Positions 1-8,173 of a stretch of 64,000 bases of DNA are shown in pieces. Positions within the stretch are counted from its first letter, which is position 1, and each line of letters opens with the position of its first letter. The translations under genes and the position numbers were made by a program. The notes under the pieces were generated by a model, which was given only the letters and a program-made list of their open reading frames with translations, was not told the origin of the DNA and made no database searches. The DNA comes from Cerina litoralis (GTDB lineage Bacteria; Bacteroidota; Bacteroidia; Flavobacteriales; Flavobacteriaceae). The stretch is from contig JAIRBC010000004.1 in NCBI GenBank assembly GCA_022008415.1, forward strand, positions 1-64,000, written 5' to 3'.

Positions 1-2565
1 GGGACTGCCACGGGCGGCGGCGTGGACTACACGGGCACCCCATCTAACTTGACCTTTACAGGTACGGCCAACGAAACGCAGACCATCACGGTGCCTATAG
101 TCGACGACAACATTGTGGAGGGCAACGAGACCTTTACGGTACAGCTGGGCACCCCGACCAACGGGGTGACCCTGGCCAAGGGCTCCGCGACAGGTACGAT
201 CACCAACGACGATACAGGTGTAGCAATACAAACGGCGGGTGTGACCCATCCGGAGGGCGATAGCGGTCCGACGGCCTTTGCCTTTAGCGTTACCCGTACG
301 GGAAATCTCTCCGGTTCTACCAACGTAGCCTATGCGGTTACAGGAAGCGGCGCGAACCCGGCCGATGGGGCAGATTTTGCAGGCGGCACCCTACCGGCGA
401 ATTCGGTGAACTTTGCGGCCGGTTCGGCCACGGCCACGATCACGATCAATGTTAATGGCGACCTTATAGTAGAGCCCGACGAGACCTTTACGGTCACCCT
501 GAGCAATCCTAATAACGGAGCTAGCCTCGGTAATGCAACGGCTATCGGTACCATCACCAATGACGATTCTTGCGCCGCCGGAACCACGGCACCCGTATTG
601 GATAATTCGGTGCCAACCGCCTATTGCGATACCATTAACCGCGATTTGGATGATTACACGAATTCTCCGATCCCGCCCAATTCGGAGCTCCTGTGGAGTA
701 CCAATAGCGATCCCCTGGTGGTCGCGGATCATTTGGTGGGTTCCATAGCCACCACCGCAGGTTCTTACTACGGATTCTTCTACGATTCATTGAACGATTG
801 TGCCAGTGCTACCTTGCAGGTAACACTGACCTTAAATACATCTCCGTTTGCGGGTTCCGACGTAAATGCCTTCGCCTGTAATTCAACCGATACGGGTGGT
901 TCCACAACGTTGGACCTCGATGAACAATTGACCGGTGAAGATCCTGGAGGAACTTGGACTATCACTACAGATCCTTCGGGGGGAATGACCATTGGGGCCG
1001 GCAATGTAGTAGATTTTAGTGGTCTCGCGGTTAATTCCGTATACGTGTTTACGTACACTACAAATAACGCGGTGGCACCCTGTGTAAACGACACGGCTGC
1101 CGTAACCGTTACGGTAACCGATTGCACCTGTCCGGCAGGGAACGTGGCACCGGTTTTGGATACCTCCGTGCCTACCGCATTCTGTGATGTTGTTTCCCAA
1201 GATCTGAACGAGTATACCCAAAGCGTGGCGCCAACGGGTACTACCCTTACCTGGAGTACCAATTCCGATCCCACGGTAGCCAATGCCCATATTTTTAGCG
1301 ATGTTGATGCGCCTGGTACATACTACGGATTCTTCTATGATGCAGACGACAACTGTGGTAGTCCCGTACTGACGGTAAATTTAACCATCAACACGACCCC
1401 GGAAGTGCTGACTACAATACCGGGATCCCGGTGTGGAATTGGAACCGTAACCCTGGGTGGAACAAGAGATCCCGGGGCCGTTCTTAATTGGTACGATAGC
1501 GAGACAGGGGGCACATTTTTGGGAACAGGGACCAGTTTTGTAACTCCTAGTATCGATACAACCACTACGTTTTATGTAGAAGCAACCGCCAATGGTTGTA
1601 CCTCGGAAAGAACAGCCGTGATCGCAACGGTCTACGAACAGCCCATTGCAGGGATAGCCAATAATACCACGGCCTGTAGTTTGGTCGATGGATTTACCAC
1701 CGTAGATCTCAACAGTAGGCTCGTTGGTGCCGATCCAGGCGTTTGGTCTATTACTACGGTTCCCACGGGGGCTACCGTGGCGATAGGACCCGGTGATGTT
1801 GTGGATTTTGCAGCCCAGCCCGATGGCGACTACATCTTCACTTATACGACCAATACGGCCCAAGCTCCTTGTACCGATGCGTCTACCACCTTGACGGTCT
1901 CCGTGAGTCCGTTGGATTGTGGTCCGGACGATATAGATTTGGAGCTGGTAAAAGAAGTAGACATGGGTACTGTCGATGTTGGGGGTCAAGTCGTATTTAC
2001 CCTTACCTTGACCAACCTTTCCGATGTGGAAGTTACCAATATAGTCGTGTCCGACCCAATTGGTATCGGTTTCGGCTTTGCATTTGTTACATCTACACCC
2101 GTAGGGGCGTATGACAACCTTACCGGAGAATGGACAATAGATACCTTGGAACCGCTGGGGATGCGTACTTTACAGATCATTGCCAGCGTACCGGTGGAAG
2201 GGACTTTTACCAATACGGCCTCCATTACGGCCTCCTTTCCCAACGATGGAAATCCGCTCAACAATGAGTCGTCCGTGAATGTAGAGGTGCTGCCTACGGT
2301 TTGTCTGCGTATATTTAACCAAATCTCGCCCAATGGGGATGGCATTAATGACGAATTGATTATAAATTGTATTAGAAATTATAAAAACAACAAACTGGAA
2401 ATTTTTGACAGGTATGGCAACAAGGTTTTTTCCAAAACCAACTATGATAATACCTGGAGCGGAACGGGCAAGAACGGGGACCTGCCAAAAGGCACCTACT
2501 TTTATTCATTGGATCTGGGGGATGGTTCGGCAGCAAGAACAGGATGGATCCAAATTATCAGGTAG
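1..2565 (+). CDS. T9SS type B sorting-domain surface protein (Calx-beta/DUF11 repeats), 5' end outside window
   Basis: The reading frame is already open at base 1, so this is the C-terminal ~855 residues of a larger exported protein; the GTG at 22 is internal. Domains in order: two Calx-beta-like repeats ending in TITNDD (about 1-590), two cysteine-bearing repeats beginning near 571 and 1123, two further paralogous repeats near 841 and 1639 each ending in a Cys, a DUF11-like domain (about 1930-2280), and a C-terminal gliding-motility-associated domain with SPNGDGINDE, the FDRYGNKVF block and a final GWIQIIR. In this family that domain is the type B signal for export by the type IX system and retention at the surface. 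The next two genes (PorP/SprF and OmpA-like) fit this role. Function of the protein itself, adhesin or matrix, is inference. The first ~600 bases look more GC-rich than the rest, as is common for recombining surface repeats. Confidence 0.9.
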   Translation, partial: GTATGGGVDYTGTPSNLTFTGTANETQTITVPIVDDNIVEGNETFTVQLGTPTNGVTLAKGSATGTITNDDTGVAIQTAGVTHPEGDSGPTAFAFSVTRTGNLSGSTNVAYAVTGSGANPADGADFAGGTLPANSVNFAAGSATATITINVNGDLIVEPDETFTVTLSNPNNGASLGNATAIGTITNDDSCAAGTTAPVLDNSVPTAYCDTINRDLDDYTNSPIPPNSELLWSTNSDPLVVADHLVGSIATTAGSYYGFFYDSLNDCASATLQVTLTLNTSPFAGSDVNAFACNSTDTGGSTTLDLDEQLTGEDPGGTWTITTDPSGGMTIGAGNVVDFSGLAVNSVYVFTYTTNNAVAPCVNDTAAVTVTVTDCTCPAGNVAPVLDTSVPTAFCDVVSQDLNEYTQSVAPTGTTLTWSTNSDPTVANAHIFSDVDAPGTYYGFFYDADDNCGSPVLTVNLTINTTPEVLTTIPGSRCGIGTVTLGGTRDPGAVLNWYDSETGGTFLGTGTSFVTPSIDTTTTFYVEATANGCTSERTAVIATVYEQPIAGIANNTTACSLVDGFTTVDLNSRLVGADPGVWSITTVPTGATVAIGPGDVVDFAAQPDGDYIFTYTTNTAQAPCTDASTTLTVSVSPLDCGPDDIDLELVKEVDMGTVDVGGQVVFTLTLTNLSDVEVTNIVVSDPIGIGFGFAFVTSTPVGAYDNLTGEWTIDTLEPLGMRTLQIIASVPVEGTFTNTASITASFPNDGNPLNNESSVNVEVLPTVCLRIFNQISPNGDGINDELIINCIRNYKNNKLEIFDRYGNKVFSKTNYDNTWSGTGKNGDLPKGTYFYSLDLGDGSAARTGWIQIIR

Positions 2566-2576
2566 CAAAATTGACT

Positions 2577-3566
2577 ATGGTTTATAAATCAAATCGATAC
2601 AGAAACGGTTTATTGTTTGTTCTTATGGTGTGTTCGGCGATTGCCCTCCACGGCCAGAAAGAACCGCAGTATACCCAATATATGTACAATATTGGGAGTT
2701 TTAACCCCGCCTACGTGGGGACCGTAGAGACCCCGGAAATCGCTAGCCTATACCGCGCCCAATGGATAAGCGTACCCGGTGCTCCAAGAACCATAAGGCT
2801 GGGGGCAAACGTTCCTTTTTCCAACGAAAAAAATGGAATGGGATTCAATGTGATCAATGATCAACTGGGCCCCGTTTCCCAGACCTATCTGGATGCCGCC
2901 TATTCCTTTCAGATCAAACTCTCGGAAGCCACCAAATTGTCCTTTGGGGTAAATGCCGGGGGATCTCTTTTAAATGTAGACTATACCAAGGGGGATTTTA
3001 AGGATCCCAATGAGCCTTTGTTGAACGAAAATCAGGTAAATAGCTTCTATCCTACCGTAGGGGCCGGGGTATTTATGTATGGGGATGATTGGTATACCGG
3101 TATTTCTGTCCCCAATTTTTTGACCAATGGCATCTATAACGACGAGGTGGCCACTTTGGTAGCCGATAAAATTCAGTTTAACGCTGTAGCTGGCTATGTT
3201 TTTGATTTTGGGGACGATTTAAAATTTAAACCGGCCCTGTTGGTTAATTATCTGCAGGGAGCTCCTGTAACTTTTAACGTTTCGGCCAATTTTCTGTTGT
3301 TCCAATCCCTTACCCTGGGGGCATCCTATAGGGTGAATAACGCTGTGAGCGGATTGGCGGGATTTCAGATTTCCAACAACCTTTTTGTGGGTTATGCCTA
3401 CGACTATAGCACCAACGGTTATGGGGAATACAACAATGGATCTCATGAGATTATTTTGAAATTCTATTTGGGCAAGGGAAGAAAATCGGTAAAATCCACT
3501 AGGGAAAGCAGTACCAAACCAGCCAAAGGAGCACCAAAACAAATTGATACCCCACGATTCTTTTAA
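2577..3566 (+). CDS. PorP/SprF family type IX secretion outer membrane protein
   Basis: About 329 residues. The frame is open upstream to 2544, overlapping the previous gene, but the ATG at 2577 gives a clean signal peptide (MVYKSNRYRNGLLFVLMVCS, ending near HGQ), so I prefer it. The mature start PQYTQYMYN followed by FNPAYVGT is the hallmark of the PorP/SprF family, predicted beta-barrels of about 300-340 residues. Family knowledge: SprF of Flavobacterium johnsoniae is encoded beside the adhesin SprB and is needed for its secretion, so this protein is probably the dedicated partner of the upstream type B substrate. The gene starts 11 nt after the upstream stop, so co-transcription is likely. 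A Lys/Arg/Ser-rich tail follows the barrel. Confidence 0.9.
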   Translation: MVYKSNRYRNGLLFVLMVCSAIALHGQKEPQYTQYMYNIGSFNPAYVGTVETPEIASLYRAQWISVPGAPRTIRLGANVPFSNEKNGMGFNVINDQLGPVSQTYLDAAYSFQIKLSEATKLSFGVNAGGSLLNVDYTKGDFKDPNEPLLNENQVNSFYPTVGAGVFMYGDDWYTGISVPNFLTNGIYNDEVATLVADKIQFNAVAGYVFDFGDDLKFKPALLVNYLQGAPVTFNVSANFLLFQSLTLGASYRVNNAVSGLAGFQISNNLFVGYAYDYSTNGYGEYNNGSHEIILKFYLGKGRKSVKSTRESSTKPAKGAPKQIDTPRFF

Positions 3567-3605
3567 CGCGCCCTAAAAATAGTTCTTATTAAGATGTAGA
3601 TTGTG

Positions 3606-5534
3606 ATGAAGTTTAGAACCACTTTTCTGTTTTTATTTGTAGTTTTTGGAATTTTTGCACAAGACAAGAAATCCAAGGGCGATCTGCTGTTCTATGGATA
3701 TGCCTATAAGGATGCAATAAAGGAATATAAGAAGCAACAGATCAATACCCCATTGACCAACCAGCAGACTCTGAACTTGGCCGATGCCTACTATATGATA
3801 GGGAACTACAGTAGCGCAGCGGACGCTTATGTACAAGTTTATAAGAAAGATACCACCATGTCCGACTATCATTTCAACAAGATGCTCGAGGCCATGTCGC
3901 GAACTTCGGACAAGGAGAAAATGCAAGCCTTTTTGGATACCAAAAAGGACCTGATGCCCCATGAATGGACCGAGAATGCAGATTTTAACTACGAGCTTTT
4001 GGAGTCTAACGAAGGTGGGGGGATGGACTATCATCTTTTTAATGTATCCAATAATAGCGCCCAATCAGATTTTTCACCAGCGTTTTATTCGGATGATAGG
4101 ATCCTTTTTAGCAGTGGTCGACCCCAAAAGGACAAACAAGATTATTCCCCTTCCGGGGAATCGTACCTGGATATTTTTGTGGGTAAACTAAATGGAAACG
4201 GAGACGTGCAAAATTCCATCCGATTTGCTGGAATTCCCGCCTCCAGTTTCCATAAATCCACACCGTACTATTCCAAGGCATTAAATGAAATCTTTTATGT
4301 ACTTTCCAATACCGCTAATGGGGATTTGGTATATGACCAAAACGGTAAAAATGCCCTGGCGATAGGTCTTGCAGGCCAAAACGGATCGTTCGAATATATT
4401 TTAAAGGACCTGAGCACTTCGTTTTACTATCCTTTTTATGATGCAAAGACGCAGCGTTTGTACTTTGTGGCGAATTTTGACGAAGGTTACGGTGGGACCG
4501 ATATCTACTACGTAAACACTAATAACGGGCAGATAATGTCGTCCCCGGTCAATTTAGGGCCCAGGATAAATTCTCCTGGCAATGAGATTGCCCCCTACAT
4601 TTTCAACAACAGCCTTTATTTTTCATCGGACGTTTTTTATGGCTTGGGCGGAATGGATATCTACAAATCCAATATAATGGGCGATGATAATTTTAGTATC
4701 CCTATCAATTTGGGAAGGGGGATTAATTCCACTGCCGACGATTTTGGTTTTATAATTAAGGACGGTGGCAATGGAGGTTTTGAAGGTTATTTTTCGTCCA
4801 ATCGACAAGGAGGTAAGGGTAAGGATGATATTTATGGTTTTAGAATTTCTGATGATCCCGGGCTAAAGACCTTGGCACTTACTGGCACGGTTACAGATCC
4901 CACTACGGGTGAAGGAATAGACAAGGTGGCGGTAAGCGTTTTGGATACGGAAGGTAATCCTATAAAGGAGGTGTATTCCAATGAGGATGGCCAATACCGA
5001 TTTGAAATCCCATGGCGCGATCATATCGTTCTAGAAATCCACAAGGAAAGATACGGCACTTTTAAAAAGAAGTACGATGAAAAAGAAATTACGGCGTTAG
5101 AAAAAAACCAGTTAAACATTGAACTTCCTTTCCTCGATGCCATGGTGGCACAAAAAGAGGATAAAACGGTCTTGAAACTCAAGAAAATAAGGTTCGATAG
5201 AGGGAAGTCCACGATAACTCCCGAAGCGGCTATGGTTTTGGATATGGCGGTGTACGCCTTAAAGGAATTTCCTCAGATACGACTGGCAATCGAAACATAT
5301 ACGGATAGTAGGGGGGCGAGTAGTACCAATTTAAAAATCTCACAAAACAGGGCCGACGCCATAAAGAACTATTTGATCGAGAAGGGTGCTCCGGCAAAAA
5401 GTATCCTATCCTCTAAAGGATACGGGGAAGAAAAGATTTTGAACAACTGTACCAATGGGGTGTATTGCCTAGATATGCTGCACGAACAGAATAACAGATC
5501 TTTACTGGTAGTGACCAACTACGATTCGCTATAG
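3606..5534 (+). CDS. OmpA family protein with TPR, PD40 propeller and carboxypeptidase-regulatory-like domain
   Basis: 642 residues from the ATG at 3606; a GTG lies one codon upstream. A signal peptide (MKFRTTFLFLFVVFGIFAQ) is followed by TPR-like helices (about 30-110), a WD40-like PD40 beta-propeller (about 150-410, with repeated LYFSS/ILFSSGR strands), a carboxypeptidase-regulatory-like fold from about 425 (LTGTVTDPTTGEGI) and an OmpA C-terminal peptidoglycan-binding domain from about 520 (IRFDRGKSTITPEA, then SQNRADAIKNYLI). This architecture is standard for the third gene of SprB/SprF-like loci in Flavobacteriia and resembles the T9SS periplasmic protein PorE. It probably anchors the outer membrane partner to peptidoglycan. 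It lies 39 nt behind the PorP/SprF gene, so one operon is likely. Confidence 0.88.
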   Translation: MKFRTTFLFLFVVFGIFAQDKKSKGDLLFYGYAYKDAIKEYKKQQINTPLTNQQTLNLADAYYMIGNYSSAADAYVQVYKKDTTMSDYHFNKMLEAMSRTSDKEKMQAFLDTKKDLMPHEWTENADFNYELLESNEGGGMDYHLFNVSNNSAQSDFSPAFYSDDRILFSSGRPQKDKQDYSPSGESYLDIFVGKLNGNGDVQNSIRFAGIPASSFHKSTPYYSKALNEIFYVLSNTANGDLVYDQNGKNALAIGLAGQNGSFEYILKDLSTSFYYPFYDAKTQRLYFVANFDEGYGGTDIYYVNTNNGQIMSSPVNLGPRINSPGNEIAPYIFNNSLYFSSDVFYGLGGMDIYKSNIMGDDNFSIPINLGRGINSTADDFGFIIKDGGNGGFEGYFSSNRQGGKGKDDIYGFRISDDPGLKTLALTGTVTDPTTGEGIDKVAVSVLDTEGNPIKEVYSNEDGQYRFEIPWRDHIVLEIHKERYGTFKKKYDEKEITALEKNQLNIELPFLDAMVAQKEDKTVLKLKKIRFDRGKSTITPEAAMVLDMAVYALKEFPQIRLAIETYTDSRGASSTNLKISQNRADAIKNYLIEKGAPAKSILSSKGYGEEKILNNCTNGVYCLDMLHEQNNRSLLVVTNYDSL

Positions 5535-5716
5535 TGTTTAACACCCAAGAAAAAACCGACGCTATTTGGTAAATGGTTAGATAGGTCGTTCGTTATGTGC
5601 CATACCCTAGATTTGGTACAAAGCGATATACGTATGCGTTAAGTAAGGCAAACCTAATTTTGGCAGGATTTTTAAATCGGAAGCGAAATCCATTTTCGTG
5701 AATGCCTACATAGTTC

Positions 5717-5908
5717 TTATTTGGCCAAGGAGCAGTTTCTACATTCCTTGATCTCCCCGTAGTAGGTCATCCTATAACTGTGCAGGGTTTTTATGGGAAT
5801 TCCCAATATAGCTTTTTTAATATAGGTAACCTTGGTGAGCAGAACCCCCATTTTTTTGGTATACCTACTTTCGGGTTGGGTCTTTCTAATTACTGTAATC
5901 AACTTCAT
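5717..5908 (-). CDS. small conserved-looking protein with C-terminal ECRNC motif
   Basis: 63 residues from the ATG at 5908, preceded by an AAAAAGGA stretch. The frame is open further upstream to 5995, but that extension is low in structure. The protein is very basic in its first half (KKMGVLLTKVTYIKKAILGI) and ends with LHSYRMTYYGEIKECRNCSLAK, giving two cysteines spaced CxxC. It reads like the short, widespread, uncharacterised flavobacterial proteins ending in a YGE(I/V)K-C-x-x-C motif; that match is from memory and not searched. A plus-strand 66-codon frame overlaps it but lacks coding character. It is flanked by 182 nt (5535-5716) in which I see nothing. Function unknown. Confidence 0.6.
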   Translation of the reverse strand: MKLITVIRKTQPESRYTKKMGVLLTKVTYIKKAILGIPIKTLHSYRMTYYGEIKECRNCSLAK

Positions 5909-6092
5909 AATATCCTTTTTCCCATTCTTAGCCGGCAAAGATTTAAATTTACACCCCCAATTACAAGTGAAAAATGTTAAGTTTTCACAAAACAAGATAA
6001 ATTAGTGCGCTTATTGATGGTGTTTTAAGATAAATCAAGTTTTTTTTGTAAATTTTCCATCAAATAATAACACTAGATCAAATATTTCTTCA

Positions 6093-6350
6093 ATGGAAAA
6101 AAATTCTCGATCAAAAGCATACTGGAAAGAAAACCTCACCTATCTGGCCGTTCTCTTGGGAATTTGGTTCCTGGTCTCCTATGGCTGCGGCATCCTGTTC
6201 AAGGGGGCCTTGGACCATATCCGGATCGGGGGCTTCGAACTGGGCTTTTGGTTCGCGCAACAAGGGTCTATCTATGTTTTTGTGGTCCTTATCTTCGTCT
6301 ATGTCCGTTTGATGAACAAATTGGACAAAAAGTATGGGTATGATGAGTAA
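6093..6350 (+). CDS. DUF4212 small membrane protein (symporter subunit)
   Basis: 85 residues with two membrane segments: LAVLLGIWFLVSYGCGILF, and GFWFAQQGSIYVFVVLIF running on to YVRLMNKL. The conserved core GFELGFWFAQQGSIYVFV is the signature of DUF4212. Family members are nearly always encoded immediately upstream of a sodium:solute symporter, as here (60 nt to the next start), and are regarded as a small partner subunit of that transporter. The acidic C-terminus LDKKYGYDE is typical. No close -7 promoter element stands out, although the upstream region 6020-6070 is very AT-rich. Role as acetate-transport partner is inferred from the neighbouring symporter and acetyl-CoA synthetase. Confidence 0.88.
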   Translation: MEKNSRSKAYWKENLTYLAVLLGIWFLVSYGCGILFKGALDHIRIGGFELGFWFAQQGSIYVFVVLIFVYVRLMNKLDKKYGYDE

Positions 6351-6409
6351 TTCTGAATTCTCTTTATCCATAAACACCGAACACCAAACGGAATAAAACC
6401 AAACTAATT

Positions 6410-8101
6410 ATGACCGTACAAACATGGACCTATATTCTCGTAGGCCTCACTTTTACCCTTTATATCGGGATCGCCATATGGTCCAGAGCAGGATCTACCA
6501 AGGAATTTTACGTGGCCGGGGGCGGGGTTTCCCCTTTGGCCAACGGATTGGCCACCGCAGCGGACTGGATGTCCGCCGCTTCTTTTTTGGGCATGGCCGG
6601 CCTCATTTCCTTTAGTGGTTACGACGGGTCCGTTTATTTGATGGGCTGGACCGGTGGGTACGTGCTTTTGGCCCTGCTCTTGGCACCTTACCTTCGGAAA
6701 TTCGGAAAGTTTACGGTGCCCGATTTTATCGGTGACCGCTACTATTCCAACGTGGCCCGAACCGTGGCGGTAATCTGTGCGCTTTTGGTCTCCTTTACCT
6801 ATGTGGCCGGGCAGATGAGGGGCGTCGGGCTGGTATTTTCCCGTTTTTTGGAGGTCGATATCAATACCGGGGTAATCATTGGGATGGTCATCGTACTTTT
6901 TTATGCGGTACTGGGGGGCATGAAGGGAATCACCTATACCCAGGTGGCCCAATACTGTGTTCTGATCTTTGCCTTTATGGTACCCGCCATATTTATTTCA
7001 CTTCAAATGACGGGTAATCCCATACCCCAATTGGGAATGGGAAGCAAGATCAGTGGCGAAGGGGTCTATCTATTGGATAAGTTGGACGGACTGTCCGCCG
7101 AACTGGGATTTGCAAAATACACGGACGGTTCCAAGTCCATGATCGATGTCTTTTTTATCACGGCCGCCCTTATGGTGGGCACGGCCGGGCTGCCCCACGT
7201 GATCGTTCGTTTTTTCACCGTTCCCAAGGTGCGCGATGCCCGTAAATCGGCCGGTTATGCGCTGTTGTTCATTGCGATTCTTTATACCACGGCCCCTGCC
7301 ATAGCAGTTTTTGCCCGGACCAATTTGATCGAGACGGTCAGCAACAAGAAGTACGCCGATATGCCAAAATGGTTTTCCAAATGGGAAGCGACGGGCCTGA
7401 TACAGTTTGATGACAAGAATAAGGACGGGACCATACAGTACGTCGCGGACAAGAAAAAAAACGAACTTAGTGTGGATGCGGATATAATGGTCCTGGCCAA
7501 CCCCGAGATCGCCAGACTGCCCAATTGGGTAATTGCCCTGGTGGCGGCGGGTGGTCTGGCGGCGGCCCTTTCCACGGCGGCCGGGCTTTTGTTGGTGATC
7601 TCTACCTCGGTTTCCCGGGACTTGATCAAAAAGCAGATCAACCCCGATATTTCCGAAAAAGGGGAATTGATAGCTGCCCGGTTATCGGCGGTGGTGGCCG
7701 TTTGTGTGGCGGGCTATTTTGGCATCAACCCCCCGGATTTCGTCGCGGCCACGGTGGCACTGGCCTTTGGTCTGGCGGCGGCGTCGTTTTTTCCGGCGAT
7801 CATCATGGGGATATTCTATAAGAAAATGAACAGGGAAGGCGCTATATCGGGCATGGTCGTTGGTATCCTTTCCATGTTGTTCTATATGTTGAAATTCAAG
7901 TTCGATATGTTCGGGGGCGGGGCCCCAAAGGATTGGTGGTTCGGAATTTCGCCCGAAGGCTTTGGAACTGTCGCTATGTTGCTTAACTTTATAGTTTCCG
8001 TTACCGTTGCACAATTTACCCCGCCCCCACCAGAGGCGGTACAGGAAATCGTGGAGAACATTCGGATACCCAACGGGGTCGGGGAAGCTAGCGTGCATTG
8101 A
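6410..8101 (+). CDS. sodium:solute symporter, ActP/acetate-permease-like
   Basis: 563 residues and about 13 hydrophobic segments, a normal length for the SSS family. Conserved SSS features are EFYVAGGGVSPLANGLATAA in helix 1, ADWMSAASFLGMAGLI, and GTAGLPHVIVRFFTVP, which characterises the ActP/cation-acetate branch. A hydrophilic insertion (about 300-365, rich in Lys/Asp) sits between transmembrane segments as in other members paired with DUF4212. It probably imports acetate or a similar short monocarboxylate with sodium. The next gene is acetyl-CoA synthetase, giving uptake followed by activation. The coding sequence is visibly more GC-rich than its neighbours (many GCC/GGC codons), possibly because of its membrane-protein composition or a different history. 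Substrate is inferred. Confidence 0.88.
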   Translation: MTVQTWTYILVGLTFTLYIGIAIWSRAGSTKEFYVAGGGVSPLANGLATAADWMSAASFLGMAGLISFSGYDGSVYLMGWTGGYVLLALLLAPYLRKFGKFTVPDFIGDRYYSNVARTVAVICALLVSFTYVAGQMRGVGLVFSRFLEVDINTGVIIGMVIVLFYAVLGGMKGITYTQVAQYCVLIFAFMVPAIFISLQMTGNPIPQLGMGSKISGEGVYLLDKLDGLSAELGFAKYTDGSKSMIDVFFITAALMVGTAGLPHVIVRFFTVPKVRDARKSAGYALLFIAILYTTAPAIAVFARTNLIETVSNKKYADMPKWFSKWEATGLIQFDDKNKDGTIQYVADKKKNELSVDADIMVLANPEIARLPNWVIALVAAGGLAAALSTAAGLLLVISTSVSRDLIKKQINPDISEKGELIAARLSAVVAVCVAGYFGINPPDFVAATVALAFGLAAASFFPAIIMGIFYKKMNREGAISGMVVGILSMLFYMLKFKFDMFGGGAPKDWWFGISPEGFGTVAMLLNFIVSVTVAQFTPPPPEAVQEIVENIRIPNGVGEASVH

Positions 8102-8173
8102 TCGGTTAGGAACGGACATGTACAAATTTTATTGTTTGGGATTTTTTTATTTTTTAAGATTAAATAATATCAT

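Noticed and set aside
1381-1989. 202-codon minus-strand ORF
   Set aside because: It lies wholly opposite the T9SS substrate, with no motif, signal or start context.
5780-5980. 66-codon plus-strand ORF
   Set aside because: It is antisense to the better supported 63-residue minus gene; it lacks a plausible leader and shows Phe/Asn-rich shadow composition.
6404-6952. 182-codon minus-strand ORF
   Set aside because: Opposite the symporter gene; His/Gly/Asp-rich composition is typical of a shadow frame.
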